Source: Halobacteriales archaeon YIM A00010 (GTDB lineage Archaea; Halobacteriota; Halobacteria; Halobacteriales; Haloarculaceae). Taken from it: DNA of 64,000 nt. Under the pieces are notes generated by a model. That model was not told the origin of the DNA. It did not search any database and saw only the letters and a list, made by a program, of their open reading frames with translations. The stretch covers positions 930,001 through 994,000 of the forward strand of contig JAKCFJ010000001.1 of the NCBI GenBank assembly GCA_025041175.1, read 5' to 3'. The translations under genes were made by a program, and so were the position numbers. Shown in pieces: positions 1 through 6,886 of this stretch (positions are counted from its first letter, which is position 1; each line of letters starts with the position of its first letter).

Positions 1-107
1 CCGCCGTCGAGCTTCACGACGACCGTCTGTTCCGTCGATGAAGGGAGACGGACGCCCTCGTACGCCACGTCACCGCGCTCGACGCGAATGCGATCCCCAG
101 TGTCCAT
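1..107 (-). CDS. gatD: Glu-tRNA(Gln) amidotransferase subunit D, N-terminal fragment (cut by window start)
   Basis: The reverse strand from 107 reads MDTGDRIRVERGDVAYEGV, then LPSSTEQTVVVKLDGG, the N-terminal small beta-barrel of archaeal GatD. GatD is the asparaginase-like subunit that, with GatE, converts Glu-tRNA(Gln) to Gln-tRNA(Gln). Only 35 codons lie in the window and the asparaginase catalytic domain is off the left edge. The ATG at 107 is chosen because it gives the normal family start. The left end of the hairpin element begins only 32 bp upstream at 139, so it borders the gatD promoter. Family assignment rests on the short conserved N-terminus. Confidence 0.85.
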   Translation of the reverse strand, partial: MDTGDRIRVERGDVAYEGVRLPSSTEQTVVVKLDG

Positions 108-138
108 GTCGGATCTACCAAGAGGAGATACTTCAACT

Positions 139-360
139 CCACCTTTTTTCCGCTCGGGTGAGCAAGTTCACCCTCGCCTGGCGAGTCGGTCGCTCACTGC
201 GTTCGCGCTACGACTCGCTGGTTCCCACTCGCTGCGCTCGCGGGAACGCAAAAAACGTGGGCGAAAAAAGACCGCTCGCTTGCGCTCGCGGTGAGTGTAC
301 TCACGGTACCGCCACCGCTACCGCCTCCGCCACCGCTCGCCCCGCTACCGCATATGGAGC
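139..360 (+). repeat. Left hairpin module of copy 1
   Basis: It runs from the CCACCTTTTTTCCGC end through a GGGTGA/TCACCC hairpin and GC-rich inverted repeats, then two A-runs (GCAAAAAACG and CGAAAAAAGACC), and ends in a GTACTCACGGTACCGCC segment and a run of CCGC-rich sequence before CGCATATGG. Related modules in the same orientation occur at 37644-37770 and 39174-39400, and in the opposite orientation at 1571-2070 and 39949-40050. Read on the minus strand, the CCGC/GCGG stem followed by a T-run resembles a transcription terminator. No ORF here has coding character. Confidence 0.6.
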
Positions 361-669
361 AAAGCCGCTGTCAGAGAGTGACCCGCTCGCAGGACAGCAT
401 GCTCACGCCGACTACACCGCACAGCTTCGACGGATTGACTGGCCGCTGTTCCACGTGGAAAAATTCACTCACCACAGCGCTGCGGTGCGGGTCCGTTCGG
501 ATTGCTTCGACACTGGTAGCAGTGACGTGATCGCTAGACAGAAATCCACCGTTACCGGTACAATCCTGGCCAGCAACGCCCTATTCCGGCGGATCGCTGG
601 CACCCTCTGAGCAATCGCTGGTAGAGCGAGTTGTTAGTACGATACAACATTATCCGTTCCATCAGTACC

Positions 670-677
670 TTTATGTG
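670..677 (+). promoter_or_regulatory. Box A promoter of the copy 1 leader/micro-ORF
   Basis: TTTATGTG in the context CAGTACCTTTATGTGTGATG is an archaeal box A. The same 20 bp stand in the same place in copy 2 (39691-39698). Transcription is expected about 25-27 nt downstream, near 697, exactly where the foldable leader begins. The start is inferred from spacing, not measured. Confidence 0.55.
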
Positions 678-696
678 TGATGGGGAAAGGAACGAT

Positions 697-797
697 AGAT
701 GAGGACGCCAGTGCGCCCGAAGGCGTGCGCGTTCGTGTTGAACGCGCCGGGTGTTAGGGCACCCGACGCTGGGGTTCTCATACCGCAAGCAGAACCC
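697..797 (+). ncRNA. Structured leader RNA, four successive hairpins (copy 1)
   Basis: Four stems can be drawn in order: GTGCGCC/GGCGTGC, GCGCGTTC/GAACGCGC, GGGTG/CACCC and GGGTTCT/AGAACCC. The last one ends directly before the ATG at 798. The corresponding 98-nt segment of copy 2 keeps all four stems although bases differ, some in a compensatory way (first stem GCATG/CATGC; fourth stem GGGTT/AACCC with inner CTCAC/GTGAG). It could be a cis-regulatory leader of the micro-ORF or an RNA in its own right. No riboswitch class is recognised. Confidence 0.45.
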
Positions 798-944
798 ATG
801 ACAGGGAACGCATCAGAGACATGTAACGATGTCGCATCGTGCCAAAATGATGAACAGCGCACGCGCTGCCCAGTGTGCGGCCGACCGGTTCGTACGCGCC
901 TCGACCACCGGATGGGGTGTCCGTTGGGGCGGTGGTGGCGGTGA
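798..944 (+). CDS. CPVCG zinc-finger micro-protein (48 aa), copy 1
   Basis: The ORF encodes MTGNASETCNDVASCQNDEQ followed by RTRCPVCGRPVRTRLDHRMG, CPLGRWWR. Residues CPVCG with a later HRMGC give a likely CxxC...H...C metal site. Copy 2 encodes a 54-aa homologue that differs mainly in the N-terminal half and at the C-terminus, while CPVCGRPVRTRLDHRMGCPL is identical, which argues for protein-level selection or recent duplication. The upstream ATG at 699 would extend it to 81 aa, but that extension is not an open frame in copy 2, so 798 is preferred. Small CPxCG zinc-finger proteins are common in haloarchaea; the role of this one is unknown. Confidence 0.6.
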   Translation: MTGNASETCNDVASCQNDEQRTRCPVCGRPVRTRLDHRMGCPLGRWWR

Positions 945-947
945 CGC

Positions 948-1549
948 TGCCGTTGTTCCAGTTCCGGAATCGGCGCGGCGAGGTCGTGAACCTCTCGGCC
1001 GTCGAGGATCGGGACGTGATTACGAAGGCGGAGCTGTACCACAGCATCGACGTTGGCGAGGGTCTATGGTGTCGCCGAGCGAAGCTCGGCTGCTAACCAG
1101 AAATCTTCGATTTCTGGTGATGTCGGCCCTGCCAGTCCACGGGTTGCGCGCACGCCACGCAGATCGAGCAGATACTGGCGACGGCGGGGCTTGGCACGCC
1201 CCGAACGGGCGGCTACGACGAGCTGCCGGGCATCGCGCGGTTCACGCGCTACTGCGCCACCGGTGAGATGATCGTGGCCTGTTGATTCGATAACGGCGCG
1301 CGGGTGCGCTTTCACGAGCAGCGCGATGGCACGGTGGTCCAGTCTGTGTTCGTCTCCGAGGACGCACGCGAACCGGCCGAGATGACCGAGAAACCCGACG
1401 CCGACACGGCCCCGTCGTGTCTGGTCGCAACGCTGGCGAGCTACTGCCAGTACCGCCAGCGCGGCGATCTCGATGGTTTGCGTCAGAGCTATCCTGGCCT
1501 GGCGCGCGTCGTCGGAGAGGCTGACGCTGCACCCACCACCGACGACTGA
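948..1549 (+). pseudogene. Degraded coding remnants between micro-ORF and right hairpin module
   Basis: Haloarchaeal-looking protein segments appear in consecutive, interrupted pieces. One reads LPLFQFRNRRGEVVNLSAVE and stops near 1096 inside two 3-nt-loop hairpins. A second contains TGGYDELPGIARFTRYC and ends at a stop near 1285. A third, from about 1304 to 1549, contains FHEQRDGTVVQSVFVSEDAR and ends PTTDD. They may be parts of one former gene or several. No family was recognised. This stretch is absent from copy 2, where the right hairpin module follows the micro-ORF directly. Confidence 0.4.
1074..1117. repeat. Two 3-nt-loop hairpins interrupting the remnant coding sequence
   Basis: GCCGAGC-GAA-GCTCGGC (1074-1090) is followed by CCAGAAATC-TTC-GATTTCTGG (1097-1117). 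The second sits in the flanks TGCTAA...TGATGTC, which recur inverted around the hairpin at 1935-1955 (GACATCA...TTAGCA). There the outer stem is the same but the inner stem is ACGC/GCGT instead of AATC/GATT, so the pairing is preserved with different bases. Confidence 0.6.
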
Positions 1550-1570
1550 CGAACCACAGCAGCGAGCGGA

Positions 1571-2070
1571 GCGGTGGCGGGGCGGTCGCGGTACGCGAGT
1601 ACGCTCACCGCGAGCGGAGCGAGCGGCCTTTTTTGGTCCTCTCAGATGGACTCCGTCCATCTGGGAGCCTGCAAGAGCTTCGCTCTTGCAATGCAGATTT
1701 TTTGCGTTCCCGCGAGCGAAGTCGTTCGAAACGGCGAAGCCGTTTCGTGATCTCGCAAGAGCGACGCTCTTGCGGACCTCGCGGAGGTCCCCTCCGCTCA
1801 GTGACGAAAATCTTCGATTTTCGGACCACGAGTGGGAACCAGAGAGGCGCGACGCGACTCAAGCAGCGAGACGCAAAGCGTCTCGGGCAGTCGGGCTTCG
1901 CCCGACGACAGCCGGCCGTAGGCCGGCGACATCACCAGAACGCTTCGCGTTCTGGTTAGCAGCCAGAAGCCGAAGGCTTCTGGCGACAGCGAGTCGTAGC
2001 GCGAACGCAGTGAGCGACCGACTCGCCAGGCGAGGGTGGCCGAAGGCCACCCGAGCGGAAAAAAAGGTGG
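1571..2070 (-). repeat. Right hairpin module of copy 1: array of a dozen triloop hairpins
   Basis: Perfect hairpins with exactly 3-nt loops lie at 1644-1662, 1671-1689, 1727-1747, 1755-1773, 1774-1790, 1805-1823, 1868-1884, 1890-1906, 1911-1927, 1935-1955, 1962-1984 and 2034-2052. Stems are 7-10 bp and loops are mostly TTC or GAA. A CCGC/GCGG stem plus T6 near 1609-1634 looks like a terminator for transcripts coming from the micro-ORF. The module ends with the inverse of the left end (GAGCGGAAAAAAAGGTGG). No ORF here looks real. This is not a CRISPR: the units are palindromes of different sequence with no constant spacing. Confidence 0.65.
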
Positions 2071-2118
2071 CGCTCATTTATTGGGACGGGGATATCCATC
2101 ACGTCAAGAAAAGACTAC

Positions 2119-2790
2119 CTACTGCGCGATTTCCGCGATCGGCGTGACCTGAATCAACTGGGCAATCTCTTTGGGGAGGCTCTGGCGTCCGTTCGCTCCG
2201 TCGACCGTTATCATCCCGAAGGGGGCGATTTCGCGTATTTCGACCTCGCTTCCGGGGGTAACCCCGGCTTCTGAGAGATACCGGAGTTCCTCCCCGGTGC
2301 GGTGGCGCACCCGTTTGATGACGACACGATCGCCCACGTCACACTCGATGAGCCGCTGGCCCGCCTCGTTCTGCGGCGGCGAGAGATCGGCGGCCGGGAT
2401 CGGATCGCCGTGTGGGTCGACGCTCGGATCACCCAGCATCTCGGCGATCCGTTCCTCGAATCGCTCGCTGATGTAGTGCTCGAGGCGGTCGGCCTCCTCG
2501 TGAACGTCGGTCCAGTCGTAATCCAACTCGCTCGCCAGATACGCCTCGATGAGCCGGTGATGTCTGAGCACCTCGATGGCGATCGTTTCGCCCTCCGGGG
2601 TGAGTTCGACGCCCTTGTACTTCTCGCGTTCGACCAGCCCCCGCTCTTCGAGCTTGTCGATCATGCTCGTAACGGTCGGTGACGTGACGTCCATCCGGTC
2701 GGCAATGGCGGAGGTGGCGACCCGCTCACCGGTCTCCTTGTGGAGCACGTAGATGGTTTTCAGATAGTCCTCCATCACGTCACTGAGCAT
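2119..2790 (-). CDS. sirR: DtxR/SirR-family metal-dependent transcriptional regulator
   Basis: This 223-aa protein has an N-terminal winged helix (about 1-60, MEDYLKTIYVLHKETGERV), the DtxR metal-binding and dimerisation region (about 65-130, with HHRLIEAYLASELDYDW and EADRLEHYISERFEERI) and a C-terminal FeoA/SH3-like domain (about 150-215). The family represses iron or manganese uptake genes when metal is bound. A box A (TTTTTATCC on the minus strand, 2811-2822) lies about 25 nt before the ATG at 2790, implying a leaderless message, with a GGGGATCCCC palindrome between. Subfamily (Fe or Mn) is not resolved. Confidence 0.9.
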   Translation of the reverse strand: MLSDVMEDYLKTIYVLHKETGERVATSAIADRMDVTSPTVTSMIDKLEERGLVEREKYKGVELTPEGETIAIEVLRHHRLIEAYLASELDYDWTDVHEEADRLEHYISERFEERIAEMLGDPSVDPHGDPIPAADLSPPQNEAGQRLIECDVGDRVVIKRVRHRTGEELRYLSEAGVTPGSEVEIREIAPFGMITVDGANGRQSLPKEIAQLIQVTPIAEIAQ

Positions 2791-2800
2791 ACTCGTACGA

Positions 2801-2810
2801 GGGGATCCCC
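2801..2810. promoter_or_regulatory. Palindrome GGGGATCCCC between box A and start of sirR
   Basis: This perfect 10-bp palindrome sits directly downstream of the box A at 2811-2822 and 11 bp before the sirR start codon. That is a position where bound repressor would block initiation, so autoregulation is plausible. It could also be chance in GC-rich DNA. Confidence 0.3.
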
Positions 2811-2879
2811 GGATAAAAACCGTTCTATCTGCTTTCTTACCGATCCGGGAACTGTCAACGTTTGGGCGTGCTCGATCGG

Positions 2880-3872
2880 TCAGTCGTTCACCGGCGTTTC
2901 GGTCCGTGGTGGTCGCTGCTCGTCGGTGTCGAACGTGATGTCCTCGGTGAACTGATCGAGCGCGATCACCAACAGCGCACCGACGACAGCGCCAACGACG
3001 CTTGCTGCGATGAGCGGTCCCGAAAGGTCGGCGGCGTTGTCGGCAATATCACTCACGGGTGCGCGCAGCGATCCAACCATCAGGCTCACCAGAAACGTCA
3101 ACGTTGCCTCTCGGTAGTGTTCGAGCGCGTAGTTGACGGCGTGTGCGATCGTGAACAGCCCGACGAGTGCGCCGACGATGAACACCGCGATCGGCGTGCC
3201 AACCGCGATCAGCGCGCTCGGATCACCGCCCCCCACGAACGAACTGAGTTCGGAGATGAACTGACCCGGCAGCCCGCTCATGTACTCGTACTGGCCCAGC
3301 ATATAGAGGATGAACGCCCCGGAGACACCCGGCAACACCATGGCGCTGATCGCAAGCGCGCCGCTCCCGAAGAGGATCACCGGCGCACTGGACCCGCCGC
3401 CGTTCTGGGTGAACCCCGCAACGAACACCGCGAGACCGAACCCCAACAGTGCTGCACCGATCCGGCCCGGCGAATCGAACGACACGTACCGATACAGCAC
3501 GACTGCGGCAGCCGCGATCAACCCGAAGAAAAACGCGGCGGTCGGTGTGGGATAGGCCTCGATGGCAGAGTGCATGATCTCCGCCATGATAGCGACCGCT
3601 GTCACCATTCCGCTTCCGAGCGCGAGCAGAAACGGTACGTCCATCTCGATGAGATCGTCGTGGAGCGCGGCGCGTCCATCCTGGGTGTGCAGCTCCGCGA
3701 GGTGTCCCACCACGCGCGGGTCGAGTCCCGCGATGGCGTCGATCAGCCGCTCGTAGATTCCTACGATGAGCGCGATCGTCCCGCCGGACACACCGGGGAC
3801 GGAGTCGGCCATCCCCATACACAGCCCCTTGAGATACACGACCAGCCACTCGCGCGGACCGTTTTCCGCCAT
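2880..3872 (-). CDS. DUF368 membrane protein, probable polyprenyl-phosphate translocase
   Basis: This 330-aa polytopic membrane protein carries the DUF368 signatures GLCMGMADSVPGVSGGTIALI (near residue 15) and a second PGVSGAFILYMLGQYE half-motif (near 190), with about eight to ten hydrophobic segments. Bacterial DUF368 proteins (PopT) return undecaprenyl phosphate across the membrane. Its ATG overlaps the stop codon of aglB (TGATG at 3870-3874), so the two are translationally coupled. The inference is that it recycles dolichyl phosphate released by AglB; this has not been shown here. Confidence 0.88.
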   Translation of the reverse strand: MAENGPREWLVVYLKGLCMGMADSVPGVSGGTIALIVGIYERLIDAIAGLDPRVVGHLAELHTQDGRAALHDDLIEMDVPFLLALGSGMVTAVAIMAEIMHSAIEAYPTPTAAFFFGLIAAAAVVLYRYVSFDSPGRIGAALLGFGLAVFVAGFTQNGGGSSAPVILFGSGALAISAMVLPGVSGAFILYMLGQYEYMSGLPGQFISELSSFVGGGDPSALIAVGTPIAVFIVGALVGLFTIAHAVNYALEHYREATLTFLVSLMVGSLRAPVSDIADNAADLSGPLIAASVVGAVVGALLVIALDQFTEDITFDTDEQRPPRTETPVND

Positions 3873-6787
3873 CAGGCCACCTTCGCTCGGGGTTCGTGTT
3901 CGTCTCCCTGGGCGTTCGGTCTCGTTCGATCGGTTCCAACGTCGTCTACAGTGGGCATCTCGGTGCTATCCACAGCGGGACTCGTGTTGGTAGTTTCGTT
4001 TGTGGTTCCGTTCCCGTTTTGCTGTAGCGTCACTTCCACCGCGGAGTCGTCTTTCCCGATGACCTGGCCTTCTGTCACGTTGGCGGTCCCGGTCCAGCCG
4101 TCGGTCGCGTTGGCGCTCTCGTTCGTCGCGTTCGTACTGAACGTGTACGGACCGGTCGCGCGGACGCTCACGTTCGTGTGCCCCGACTCGGTCCCCCACT
4201 CGTCGTAGCCCGTCGTCGAATACGGAAGCGTCATCGTGAACTGCCCTTGCTCGTCGGTCTCGGCGTGCTGTTTGTAGGTGAACGTCTCGCCCGTGCTCGA
4301 CATCTGCATCGTGACGTTGGCCGTCACGGTGGTGTTGGCCGGTCCCGTCCCGTTCACGGTCGCACCGGGAACGCGCTCGAACGTTTTCACCCACGGCTCA
4401 CCGTTCACTGCTTGCGGTCCTGCCTCTTGGCTCGCGTGGACCATCCGGTAGTGCTTCAACGCCGGAATCGGTTCGGAGGGGGTTTGCACGCCGATCCGTG
4501 ACGAGCCGTCCTGCTCGACGTACTCCCGGGCGGCGCTCATGTTGTCGAACTGCTTGAACGGGGACGAACCGTTGGATGGGAGCGTACGGATCGTAGTGGG
4601 TCCATTCTCGGTTCGAACCGGCCGCTCCTCCCAGTCGAACACCACCGGTTCCGGTTCGACCGCGCTGCCGTTGAACATGTACATCCGCGTGCGCATGCTC
4701 TCGAAGTGGCGCTGGGTCGGGATGTCTGTGAGGTGTCGGTACGTTCCCGTCTGCTGATTCTCTTGGTACAGCGGAACCGCGAGATCGCGCGCTGTGACGC
4801 TGTGGTTCGACTCGAACTGCGTCGGCGCAGAGTACTTCGAATTCGTACTCACGATCTGCCAATCGATCATCACGTACCGCGTCGGTTCCTCGCCCTCGAG
4901 GAGATCGGTTGCGTTCTCCTCGTCAGTGGCGAGTAGGAAGTCGGCGGCAGTCCGTGCGCCCTGCTGGAACGGGTTGGCGTTGGGGATGCGTTCCCCGCGT
5001 GTCGTGATCCAGTGGCCGTAATCCCACCACGCCATTATGCCGTAAGCCCCGTCTGGATAGTCATAATCGTCGGTCGGCTCGTACTCGCCGTCGTACTCCA
5101 TCGGCTCGCCATCGGGATTGTCGTAGCGTCCCTCTTCGGGCGTGTTGTTCGACAGCCACGCGAGACTCGACTGCCAGGGGACTCCATCGGGGGCGTTGTT
5201 CGCCGCGGCCTGTGTCGTCTGAAGCTCCATTCCCTGTGATCCAGTCTGGCCGGGTGCGTTCGAGCCTCCGACAGCGATGAACGGGGTGGTAATGAGAAAG
5301 ACGACGGTGAGGACGGTGAGAAACTGGTGGATTTCGATGTCGTCGACGGTCGTGGCCGCATCGAGACCGAGAAAGTCAGCGATGGTGCCCGCGAGATACC
5401 CCGTGAAAACGGCGACCGGCAGCGCGAAGTAGTAGTTGAATCGGATCTGGGTGAACACCGCGAGCGTCATGACCACGCCCCAAACGATCAGTAGCATCTG
5501 CTCGGGGCGGGTGTCGTCATCGGTTGCGATCCGAACGAGCGCGACGAACGCCCCGACGATCGCCAGGTAGAACGCAAGACCGTAGGCGGTGTTCATGACC
5601 GTGACCCAGTACCTGCGGTCGTTCGAATCCATACTGAGCGGCTGGGCTTCGGTGACGGTGCGCTGTGCGGCGGTCGTCGACAGCCCGATGAAGCGCAGCG
5701 ACTGGGACACCATGTACGAATACAGGTCGGGAAACAGGAGCGCAACGCCGCCGACCGCGAGGGCGATCCCACCGAGGATGACGACCGGATACAGCCGTCG
5801 GTCGATTCCCGTTTCGTCGAACCACCGCGCGATCGCGGCCATCACGACGAGACCGAGCGCGACGCCACCCAGGAGGAGTGGTTGAAGCAAGGAGAAATCG
5901 GTCGCGGTGAACGAGACCGTTGAGATCCGGGTGGCAACGAGCAGAGCGGCAACGACCAACGCACCGGCACCGACGAAGGCGGTGTGTTCCGGGCTTTGCC
6001 CGCGGAGGTAGTCGATCGACAGCTGCACGACGAAAAAGGCGCTGAAGATCGCGGCGAGCATGATCCCCGGCGGCCACACCCAGACGTACAGCGCGATCGC
6101 AGTCCCTGCGAGCACTGCGGCCCCAAGGGGTCGGCGGAGCGCGTCGGTTTCACGCCCCGTAAGCAGTTCGTACACGGGTTTTTCCTCCTTCGCCACCCCG
6201 ACTGCAACCATCAGCCCGAGGATTGCGAGCGCTTGAAAGAACGCCTCCGCAGCGTGGTGGTCGGAAAAGCCGACGAGGGTCCGATTGAGGAACGACCCCG
6301 TGGTGAGCGCAAGCACGAGTGCTGCCGTAAGCCCACCGAGACGTCCGCTCACCCGGCGTGCGATGAGATACACCGGAATCGCTGTGAGCGTTCCAAACAC
6401 AGCGGGAGCAAACAGAAGCGTGAGCGAAATCGTTCCCTGGTCCGGGCTTCCCAACCCGACGATGAGCGCAACGGTCGCAACGATCTGGTCGTAAAACGTC
6501 CCGAACTGCCCCGACGCCGTTCCCACCGGAAAATGCGTCCACGGATCGAACGGCATCGTCTCAGGCCAGTTGTGAACGGTGTACGTCGTCTGTCGGAGGT
6601 GGTACCACGCGTCGTTGCCCGAGAAAAACACCCCGTTGTCGGTCACGAACTGCCGCCACGTCCGAACCCGATTCCAGAACATGAACGCGAGCAACCCGAC
6701 GAGCACCGGCACGTGATACCACTTCATCACCCACTTCAACAGCCACTCCCGATATACCGCTGTCCGTTGCTCGGTCCGCTGATTCAT
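3872..6787 (-). CDS. aglB: Archaeal oligosaccharyltransferase AglB (STT3 family)
   Basis: This protein of about 971 aa transfers the lipid-linked glycan to Asn in N-X-S/T sequons on the outer membrane face. The N-terminal half is polytopic, with GNDAWYHLRQ in the first loop and a FSDHHAAEAF acidic motif further on. The soluble half holds the catalytic WWDYGHW motif (WWDxGx family), followed by beta-rich C-terminal domains. A box A at 6812-6819 (TTTTATCC on the minus strand) lies 27 nt before the ATG at 6787, so this start is preferred over the in-frame ATG at 6832. The C-terminal tail after the last beta domain is rich in N-X-T sites and acidic residues. Downstream is the coupled DUF368 gene. 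Confidence 0.95.
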   Translation of the reverse strand: MNQRTEQRTAVYREWLLKWVMKWYHVPVLVGLLAFMFWNRVRTWRQFVTDNGVFFSGNDAWYHLRQTTYTVHNWPETMPFDPWTHFPVGTASGQFGTFYDQIVATVALIVGLGSPDQGTISLTLLFAPAVFGTLTAIPVYLIARRVSGRLGGLTAALVLALTTGSFLNRTLVGFSDHHAAEAFFQALAILGLMVAVGVAKEEKPVYELLTGRETDALRRPLGAAVLAGTAIALYVWVWPPGIMLAAIFSAFFVVQLSIDYLRGQSPEHTAFVGAGALVVAALLVATRISTVSFTATDFSLLQPLLLGGVALGLVVMAAIARWFDETGIDRRLYPVVILGGIALAVGGVALLFPDLYSYMVSQSLRFIGLSTTAAQRTVTEAQPLSMDSNDRRYWVTVMNTAYGLAFYLAIVGAFVALVRIATDDDTRPEQMLLIVWGVVMTLAVFTQIRFNYYFALPVAVFTGYLAGTIADFLGLDAATTVDDIEIHQFLTVLTVVFLITTPFIAVGGSNAPGQTGSQGMELQTTQAAANNAPDGVPWQSSLAWLSNNTPEEGRYDNPDGEPMEYDGEYEPTDDYDYPDGAYGIMAWWDYGHWITTRGERIPNANPFQQGARTAADFLLATDEENATDLLEGEEPTRYVMIDWQIVSTNSKYSAPTQFESNHSVTARDLAVPLYQENQQTGTYRHLTDIPTQRHFESMRTRMYMFNGSAVEPEPVVFDWEERPVRTENGPTTIRTLPSNGSSPFKQFDNMSAAREYVEQDGSSRIGVQTPSEPIPALKHYRMVHASQEAGPQAVNGEPWVKTFERVPGATVNGTGPANTTVTANVTMQMSSTGETFTYKQHAETDEQGQFTMTLPYSTTGYDEWGTESGHTNVSVRATGPYTFSTNATNESANATDGWTGTANVTEGQVIGKDDSAVEVTLQQNGNGTTNETTNTSPAVDSTEMPTVDDVGTDRTRPNAQGDEHEPRAKVA

Positions 6788-6811
6788 TGGGTGAGTGGAG
6801 CGCAAAAACGC

Positions 6812-6819
6812 GGATAAAA
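6812..6819 (-). promoter_or_regulatory. Box A of the aglB-DUF368 operon
   Basis: TTTTATCC on the minus strand sits 27 nt upstream of the internal ATG at 6787, the usual spacing for a leaderless archaeal message. It decides the aglB start. Confidence 0.55.
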
Positions 6820-6886
6820 CTTTGGAAACCATCTACACGTCTGCTGATGCGAAACACGCCTATTCCTCGATCACTGAACGGGGGAT

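Larger units (their letters stand above)
139..2070. mobile_element. Composite element copy 1: inverted hairpin-rich ends around a zinc-finger micro-ORF
   Basis: The left end (139-360) starts CCACCTTTTTTCCGCTCGG. The right end (1571-2070) finishes with the inverse, CCGAGCGGAAAAAAAGGTGG. Between them lie a promoter, a structured leader and a 48-aa CPVCG ORF at 798-944, then about 620 bp of degraded coding sequence. The same arrangement without the extra 620 bp recurs at 39174-40050. No transposase or integrase is visible, so mobility is inferred only from the repeated, inverted-end architecture and its two locations. No target-site duplication could be recognised. Confidence 0.55.

Noticed and set aside
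699-797. N-terminal extension of the copy 1 micro-ORF (81 aa version)
   Set aside because: The corresponding stretch in copy 2 has no in-frame ATG and contains a stop, while RNA pairing is preserved, so it is treated as leader.
1571-2070. CRISPR array
   Set aside because: The units are palindromes of differing sequence with irregular spacing; there is no constant direct repeat, no spacer set and no cas gene nearby.
139-2070. Insertion sequence with its own transposase
   Set aside because: No DDE, HUH or TnpB-type protein motif was found in any frame inside either composite element.
2862-4208. 448-codon open frame on the plus strand
   Set aside because: It is antisense to DUF368 and the 3' end of aglB, and its protein is rich in His, Arg, Glu and Asp without hydrophobic core. 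It is a high-GC shadow frame.
5984-6817. 277-codon plus-strand frame with RERKHE-type composition
   Set aside because: Antisense to the membrane half of aglB; composition is typical of reversed membrane-protein codons.
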